NCBI GenBank assembly: GCA_028874215.1
Contig: JAPPLF010000020.1
Location: 1-56,229 of the forward strand
Reading direction: 5' to 3'
Length of the DNA stretch: 56,229 bases
From: Acidobacteriota bacterium
GTDB lineage: Bacteria > Acidobacteriota > UBA6911 > RPQK01 > JAJDTT01
In this document: one piece after another, positions 52,403 to 56,229 of the stretch
Layout of the letters: each line of letters begins with the position of its first letter
Numbering within the stretch: the first letter of the stretch is position 1
Translations under genes and position numbers: made by a program
Notes under the pieces: generated by a model
Seen by the model: only the letters and a program-made list of their open reading frames with translations
What the model was told of the DNA's origin: nothing
Database searches by the model: none

Positions 52403-52912
52403 TCATTCCTTCACGATGGTGTTGCTGGAATAAATTCCGAGTTCGCCGTCGATCCGGATCTCCGCCACCAACCGGTATTCGCCCGGATTGGTCGGCGTAT
52501 ACGCGCACAGTTCCCGGGTCGTTTCGGTCCCGGAGATGTCCGTCCATTCGGTGTTCGGCGTCGCGCGAGCCTGCCAGTTGGAACTGACGACGGCGTAGCG
52601 ATCGTCATCGAAAATCACGTCCTCCATTCCGATACAGCCACCGCTCGAAATGGGCCCGAAAGTCACCTCACCTGAAGATACCGAGACCAGTCCGAGAAAC
52701 ACATACGGGTCCGCGCCGGCACCGCTGCGTTGGAAGACCACAAGCCCTTCATCTTCCGTGTCCAGGTATGCGGGGGAAGAGATGGTGACTGTCCCTTTCT
52801 CGGATAGCGACGGTCTCCTTCCTGCCTCTTTCCCCCCGCGCCGCCCGGCTCTACCTGGTGCGTCTGGATGGAGTTCGGGTTTCGCTGTTGCTCGCCAGCT
52901 CACCGCCCGCAC
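52403..52912 (-). CDS. Hypothetical protein, probably the C-terminal remnant of a larger secreted protein
   Basis: An open frame of up to 169 residues. The first ~35 codons lie in or next to the group II intron fragment and are probably not native. From about residue 40, GTVTISSPAYLDTEDEGLVVFQ starts a beta-rich segment that ends SSNTIVKE. It contains ARATPNTEWTDISGTETT-like text reminiscent of Ig-like or surface domains. I do not recognise it. Either a fragment or a small exported-domain gene. No ribosome site is seen. Confidence 0.4.
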   Translation of the reverse strand: MRAVSWRATAKPELHPDAPGRAGRRGGKEAGRRPSLSEKGTVTISSPAYLDTEDEGLVVFQRSGAGADPYVFLGLVSVSSGEVTFGPISSGGCIGMEDVIFDDDRYAVVSSNWQARATPNTEWTDISGTETTRELCAYTPTNPGEYRLVAEIRIDGELGIYSSNTIVKE

Positions 52913-53069
52913 CCGGCCTCACTGCCGGTTCGTGTTCCTGCAGTCGTGGGTTTGCCTGCCGCTTCCTCCAGCTTCACCTCGCGGCTACGCCTTGCGGTTC
53001 GGCTAAGGTTGGTTCCATCACCTCCTTCGGGATCTTTCATCCCTTAGAGACAGCCCATGTCGGGCACAC
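52790..53069 (-). ncRNA. 5' fragment of a group II intron (domain I), probably class C
   Basis: On the minus strand the sequence begins GTGTGCCCGACATGGGCTG at 53069, the conserved 5' end of bacterial group II introns, and continues with AGGGATGAAAGATCCC, TAGCCGAACCGCAAGGC and AAGCTGGAGGAAGC, all typical of domain I. Directly before the 5' end is a hairpin GGCGGTT/AACCGCC, the kind of terminator stem after which class C introns insert. No reverse transcriptase or domain V/VI is found; the 3' limit given is approximate. It is a truncated relic. Confidence 0.75.
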
Positions 53070-53075
53070 GAGCGG

Positions 53076-53093
53076 CGGTTTCCTAACCGCCGA
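53076..53093 (-). terminator. Hairpin at the group II intron insertion site
   Basis: GGCGGTT pairs with AACCGCC around an AGGA loop (minus strand). It lies immediately before the intron 5' end. It probably served as a transcription terminator for a gene now lost or for the membrane-protein gene to its right. Confidence 0.55.
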
Positions 53094-53239
53094 CTTCCGG
53101 AGTGTCTGTGAACAAACGCGAAACGTGGGCGATGGGTAATCGCCCCGCCTTTGTCTCAGAAGCCGACGGCGCGGAAATCGATCTGTTTCGAGAGCTGGCA
53201 GGTCCCGTTCCGCGACAATTGAAAAACCGTATTCTTTCC

Positions 53240-53764
53240 TCAGGCTCCAAAATACCGGATCGCCTCTGCCAGCAACCCTGAGAGGAAAACCGCGATCAGG
53301 ACCGCCCCCACTGCGGTGAACGCCGTGGCGACGACGGTAGCGATCCCAACGCGCCGAAAAACCTGCCAGATCAGGACCACGAGATATGCCTCGAACGTCG
53401 CCAGGGATGCCAACTGCCAGAACTCGATCCAGAAACTCCGGAGCGTCCAGAAGCGTTCGAATACGGGCTCCGAGAGCACGAATCCCAACGCTGCAAGCAC
53501 CAGGGTGGATTCGGCCACGTGCCCCCAACCCAGATAGGGGCGCGCGAGCCAGCTATCTCTTTGTATGCGAGTCCCGATCACGGAGATCACTCTCTCCACT
53601 ATGGACACAAGCAGCAGTGCGCGAACCGGCCGCCGGTCTCCGACCCCAAGACAGACCAAGACCAGGAACAGCACCACGAGACAGGCAGACAATCTCCAGT
53701 CCAGACGCGGAGCATTACCAGTGTGCCATCTGCCTCGAAGCGGACTCACTTCCTTTTCCGGCAT
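53240..53764 (-). CDS. Membrane protein of unknown function
   Basis: A 174-residue protein with about four hydrophobic segments (residues 25-40, 77-97, 110-132 and 140-168). The basic N terminus and loops RTRIQRDSWLARPYLGW between helices are typical of an inner-membrane protein. I do not recognise it. It lies between the intron relic and duplicated barrel fragment, so it may belong to the accessory region. No signal or catalytic motif is seen. Confidence 0.55.
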   Translation of the reverse strand: MPEKEVSPLRGRWHTGNAPRLDWRLSACLVVLFLVLVCLGVGDRRPVRALLLVSIVERVISVIGTRIQRDSWLARPYLGWGHVAESTLVLAALGFVLSEPVFERFWTLRSFWIEFWQLASLATFEAYLVVLIWQVFRRVGIATVVATAFTAVGAVLIAVFLSGLLAEAIRYFGA

Positions 53765-53784
53765 GGGATTCGTCCTTGGTACAT

Positions 53785-54035
53785 GGCCGCTGCCTTCTGG
53801 TTGCGCCGTTTACCGATCGGTGGGCGCCGGGGCCGGGTGGAACAGCCGGTCACCGGAACCACTGACCCGGACTCCGACGACCAGGCCGGGTCCATACTGC
53901 GACTGGCTGTAGGATCAGCGTCAGAGTCTCCCCGCTCACCCCCACCGTCACCACCGGCGCATCCGACGACGTCGCGCGGAAGATCAGCGTGTCCCCGGCG
54001 GCGGTGCTGTGAACGGTCGTCCACCCCGGTAACTA
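53785..54035 (-). pseudogene. Fragment of an autotransporter-like/Ig-like surface protein
   Basis: Bases 53785-53914 match 54846-54980, the 3' end of the intact barrel gene, and encode YSQSQYGPGLVVGVRVSG in one frame. Farther upstream on the same strand (53920-54035) another frame encodes a beta-rich segment DTLIFRATSSDAPVVTVGVSGETLTL, which resembles a cell-surface repeat. The two parts are out of frame, so this is a joined pair of remnants rather than a gene. The rest of 53765-54085 holds nothing else I recognise. Confidence 0.65.
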
Positions 54036-54085
54036 ATGACGTGTGGAAAACGAAAACCGGACAGTCTCGCCGCGGAAAGTGTGGG

Positions 54086-54800
54086 CTATTCGCCCTTGGC
54101 AACCTTCGAGAGCGCCTCGGCGAATGCGTGGGAGTCCGCCGGCCGCGCCGACCGGGCAGCCGTCAAGATCGATGCTGCAACCCCGATCACGGCCGCTCCC
54201 GTCTTCGACCCTGCGGTTGGCTCGGCGGCGGGAACAAGACGGCGGCGCCGGATCCGGTCCACCGTCTCGTTGAGTCCTGGGGCCGCGAACGGATGCCGGC
54301 CGGACACCATCTCGTACAGGACGACGCACAGGGACCAGACATCGTCGCCTTCATCGGCCATGCGGCCCGAGAGCACATCGGGCGACATGTAGCGCAAGGT
54401 GCCACCTGTGGTCGCGGCCTCGTCCGTCTCACGCGCCAAGCCGAAGTCCAGCAGTTTGGGCGACCCCTCGGACGTGAACCCGATATTGCTGGGCTTGATG
54501 TCTCCATGCCGGAATCCCTTGGCGTGCACCGCCGCCAACGCGTCGGCCAGCCTGGCCATGGTGGAAACGGCCTCCAGCGGAGGGACCGGGCCGTCCCTCA
54601 GCCGATTCCTCGAGGGTGCCGCCGGGATGAAACTCGACGATGAGGATCGGACGGCCCCGCCAGAACTCGATGCCGTAGATCTGGACGGCTGCCGGATGCG
54701 TCACCGTCGCCATGGTATGCGGGTCCGGCCTCAGGCTCGCCAGATGGTCGGGGGAGACCCTCCCCAGGGTCTTGACCGCGACTCGGAAAGAAAGTTGTTC
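54086..54800 (-). pseudogene. Frameshifted, 5'-truncated Ser/Thr protein kinase
   Basis: Reading on the minus strand, EQLSFRVAVKTLG (the beta-3 Lys) and [15 protein letters not shown] continue to GGTLEE near 54605, then the frame shifts. The continuing frame has [13 protein letters not shown], the catalytic loop [16 protein letters not shown] and a late [20 protein letters not shown] single extra base near 54605 accounts for the shift: removing it joins LEE to RLRDG. The Gly-rich ATP loop is missing and a TAG precedes the fragment at 54803-54801. It is a dead gene unless the base is a sequencing error, and even then the N terminus is absent. Confidence 0.8.
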
Positions 54801-54845
54801 CTATTGGAACCCCTGCAGGAATCAGCGGACCTCTCAACGGTAGAG

Positions 54846-54980
54846 GGCCGCTGTCTTCTGGTTCGCCGGTTATCGAACGGTGGGCGCCGCGGCCGGGGCC
54901 GGGTGGGGCAGCCGGTCACCGGAACCGCCGACCCGGACTCCGACGACCAGGCCGGGTCCGTACGATGACTGGCTGTAGGA
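54846..54980. repeat. Direct repeat of 53785-53914
   Basis: This 135-base segment and 53785-53914 share most of their sequence in the same orientation, including a long common run around GGTCACCGGAACC and CCAGGCCGGGTCC. Here it holds the last ~35 codons and the stop of the barrel gene. The kinase fragment lies between the two copies. Confidence 0.75.
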
Positions 54981-56229
54981 GCAGAACCAGGTCAGCACGC
55001 GGTCGGGCCGCAGCCGCATCGCATAGCCGGCGCCGGCGTCCACGCCCCAGTCGGCGCGTTCCGCGCCGCCCCGGTAGCCGCGGTAGACCTGCTCCTGCCA
55101 GAGTCTGCCGCCGCCGTTGGCCTGGTCTCCCCAGCGCGGCGACAGCGACAGCGACAGGCCTTGCTGCCGGCTCCCCACGCTGAGCGTCACCCCGACTCCT
55201 CGCTCGCGATATCCGGCGGCCGAATGCAGCACCAGCATCCGCCCCTGGGCGTCGACCCGCACCCGGCCCCGAGCCGCCCGCAGGCCGCCGGCCAACTCCA
55301 GGCCGGTCCCCGTCTGTCCCGCCCCGCCGTCGCGCCGCACGTGCGCCTCGACGAACGGCGCCAGCGCCAGTCCGTTTTTCATCCGCACCGGACGCGACAC
55401 GTCCGTGCCGAAGCGCGCCTGGCTGACCCCCACCCGGTGCGCGTCGATGGTCTCCTCCCCCGCCCCGGTGGCCAGCCGCGCCCACGCCGCGTCCCCCCGC
55501 AGACCGATCTCGGCCCGGCCGCCCGCCGCGCCGTAGCGCCGCCGCACCTCCACCAGGCCCAGGCCCAGGCCCAGACCGCTGGTTCCCAGGCGACCGCTCC
55601 GCCGCACGTTCTCCACTTCGCCCCAGCCTCCGCCGCCCAGCGCCGAGAACGAGGTCCTCCCATCCGACCAGTGCAGGTACGGGTGCACCGCCGTCAGCGT
55701 TGCCGCCAGCGAGCCGCTCGACCCGCCCACGCGCCAGTCGCCCGATCCCTGACTGCGCGCCAGCGCCACTCCCGCCAACCAGCTCTCCGACAGCCACGTG
55801 TCCAGTCCCAAGTACCCGGTCCGCAGGTCGCCACCGTAGCCCACCGCCGCCGATCGCGCCCCTTGAAACGTCTGGAGGTCCCCCTGGCCCCACACCTGCC
55901 AGCGCCTCCCGGGACGCGTCGGTTCGTCCGCCGCCTCGCCTCCGCCCCAAGCCACCACGAACTCCGTGCCGCTCAGCCACCGGTCCGGCCCGAGTCCGTC
56001 TCCTCCGTACCCGACAGGGCTTCCCAGCCTCCCGGCGCAGTCCCGCTGCGCACCGGCGCCCGGCCCCATCGGGCACTCAGGATCTCCTCCCGGCGCCACA
56101 CCCATCGCGCCGCCGCCGAACGACCCCAACCCGGGCAGCCTCGCCGGGTTCGAATACCGGCCGGCGTACGGCCGGCCGCTCGACATGAACCGCTCCGCCT
56201 CCGCCCGGCTCAGCGGCACCCTCCGTCCC
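54870..56229 (-). CDS. Autotransporter-like outer-membrane beta-barrel protein, 5' end beyond the window
   Basis: At least 449 residues, open to the window edge. The sequence alternates polar and aromatic residues in strands: WLSGTEFVVAWGG, YGGDLRTGYLGLDTWLSESWLAGVALARSQG, HPYLHWSDGRTSFSALGGGGWG, RYGAAGGRAEIGLRGDAAW and a C-terminal GPGLVVGVRVGGSG. This pattern fits an autotransporter-type barrel. The usual C-terminal Phe is missing; the protein ends in a Pro/Ala tail (LPHPAPAAAPTVR). No signal peptide is seen because the start is outside the window; a GTG at 56219 lacks support. High G and R content may be regional. Confidence 0.7.
   Translation of the reverse strand, partial: GRRVPLSRAEAERFMSSGRPYAGRYSNPARLPGLGSFGGGAMGVAPGGDPECPMGPGAGAQRDCAGRLGSPVGYGGDGLGPDRWLSGTEFVVAWGGGEAADEPTRPGRRWQVWGQGDLQTFQGARSAAVGYGGDLRTGYLGLDTWLSESWLAGVALARSQGSGDWRVGGSSGSLAATLTAVHPYLHWSDGRTSFSALGGGGWGEVENVRRSGRLGTSGLGLGLGLVEVRRRYGAAGGRAEIGLRGDAAWARLATGAGEETIDAHRVGVSQARFGTDVSRPVRMKNGLALAPFVEAHVRRDGGAGQTGTGLELAGGLRAARGRVRVDAQGRMLVLHSAAGYRERGVGVTLSVGSRQQGLSLSLSPRWGDQANGGGRLWQEQVYRGYRGGAERADWGVDAGAGYAMRLRPDRVLTWFCSYSQSSYGPGLVVGVRVGGSGDRLPHPAPAAAPTVR

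Noticed and set aside
52403-52912. Full-length gene for the 169-residue frame
   Set aside because: Its first part overlaps the intron fragment and no start signal is visible, so I list it only as a probable remnant.
1-56229. tRNA, rRNA and CRISPR genes
   Set aside because: I found no cloverleaf-like sequence with a plausible anticodon arm, no rRNA blocks and no regularly spaced repeats. A covariance-model scan would settle it.

Overview
The window is GC-rich, densely coded on both strands, and looks like a chromosomal segment of a Gram-negative heterotroph, most likely an acidobacterium. I infer this from an Oar-like TonB receptor barrel, a Tat-exported sugar-isomerase-fold lipoprotein, fructosidase-like secreted propellers, a TMTC-type TPR glycosyltransferase, and the gene order rplU-rpmA-obg-nadD-rsfS. 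No rRNA or marker gene is present to settle the phylum. I saw no tRNA, rRNA or CRISPR array.

Layout. 1-5.9 kb: half of a palindromic repeat, then a three-subunit molybdenum hydroxylase (FAD, 2Fe-2S and Mo subunits), a MoaD-like protein, two small membrane proteins and a TlpA-like thioredoxin lipoprotein or exported protein. 5.9-13.4 kb: amino-acid permease, exported Pcm, a TonB-receptor-like barrel without a plug domain coupled to a secreted protein of unknown function, and an MFS transporter. 13.5-19.3 kb: a nucleotidyltransferase/GHMP sugar-kinase fusion, NagA and RecQ, followed by a complete 160-bp palindromic element whose right arm matches the first 77 bases of the window. 19.6-26 kb: sugar-isomerase-like protein, asd, a cyclophilin lipoprotein, and two convergent paralogous secreted propeller proteins.

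25.98-33.0 kb holds the most interesting unit: seven closely spaced or overlapping minus-strand genes encoding a GlmL/MutL-type ASKHA ATPase without any mutase, a barrel-sandwich/KOW protein, an FnIII-plus-membrane-plus-cytoplasmic-domain protein, three further membrane proteins and a small leading protein. It reads as an ATPase-driven or ATPase-regulated envelope complex of unknown purpose.

33.1-50.5 kb is mainly metabolism and housekeeping: FAH-family hydrolase, DUF3830 protein, ftcD, comF, a DksA/TraR zinc-finger protein, the rsfS-nadD-obg-rpmA-rplU operon with a near-consensus promoter, trkH-trkA and a secreted protein, gltA, an FmdB-like zinc ribbon with a probable leaderless start, nadA, a D-threonine-aldolase-like PLP enzyme, an ornithine-cyclodeaminase-like protein, a redoxin and a TMTC-like membrane protein.

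50.6-56.2 kb is an accessory, decaying region: a PIG-L protein lacking the usual catalytic Asp, a higBA toxin-antitoxin pair, a broken copy of part of the PIG-L gene, a 5' fragment of a group II intron placed right after a hairpin, a membrane protein, a frameshifted and 5'-truncated Ser/Thr kinase, and an autotransporter-like barrel gene whose last ~130 bp occur a second time as a fragment.
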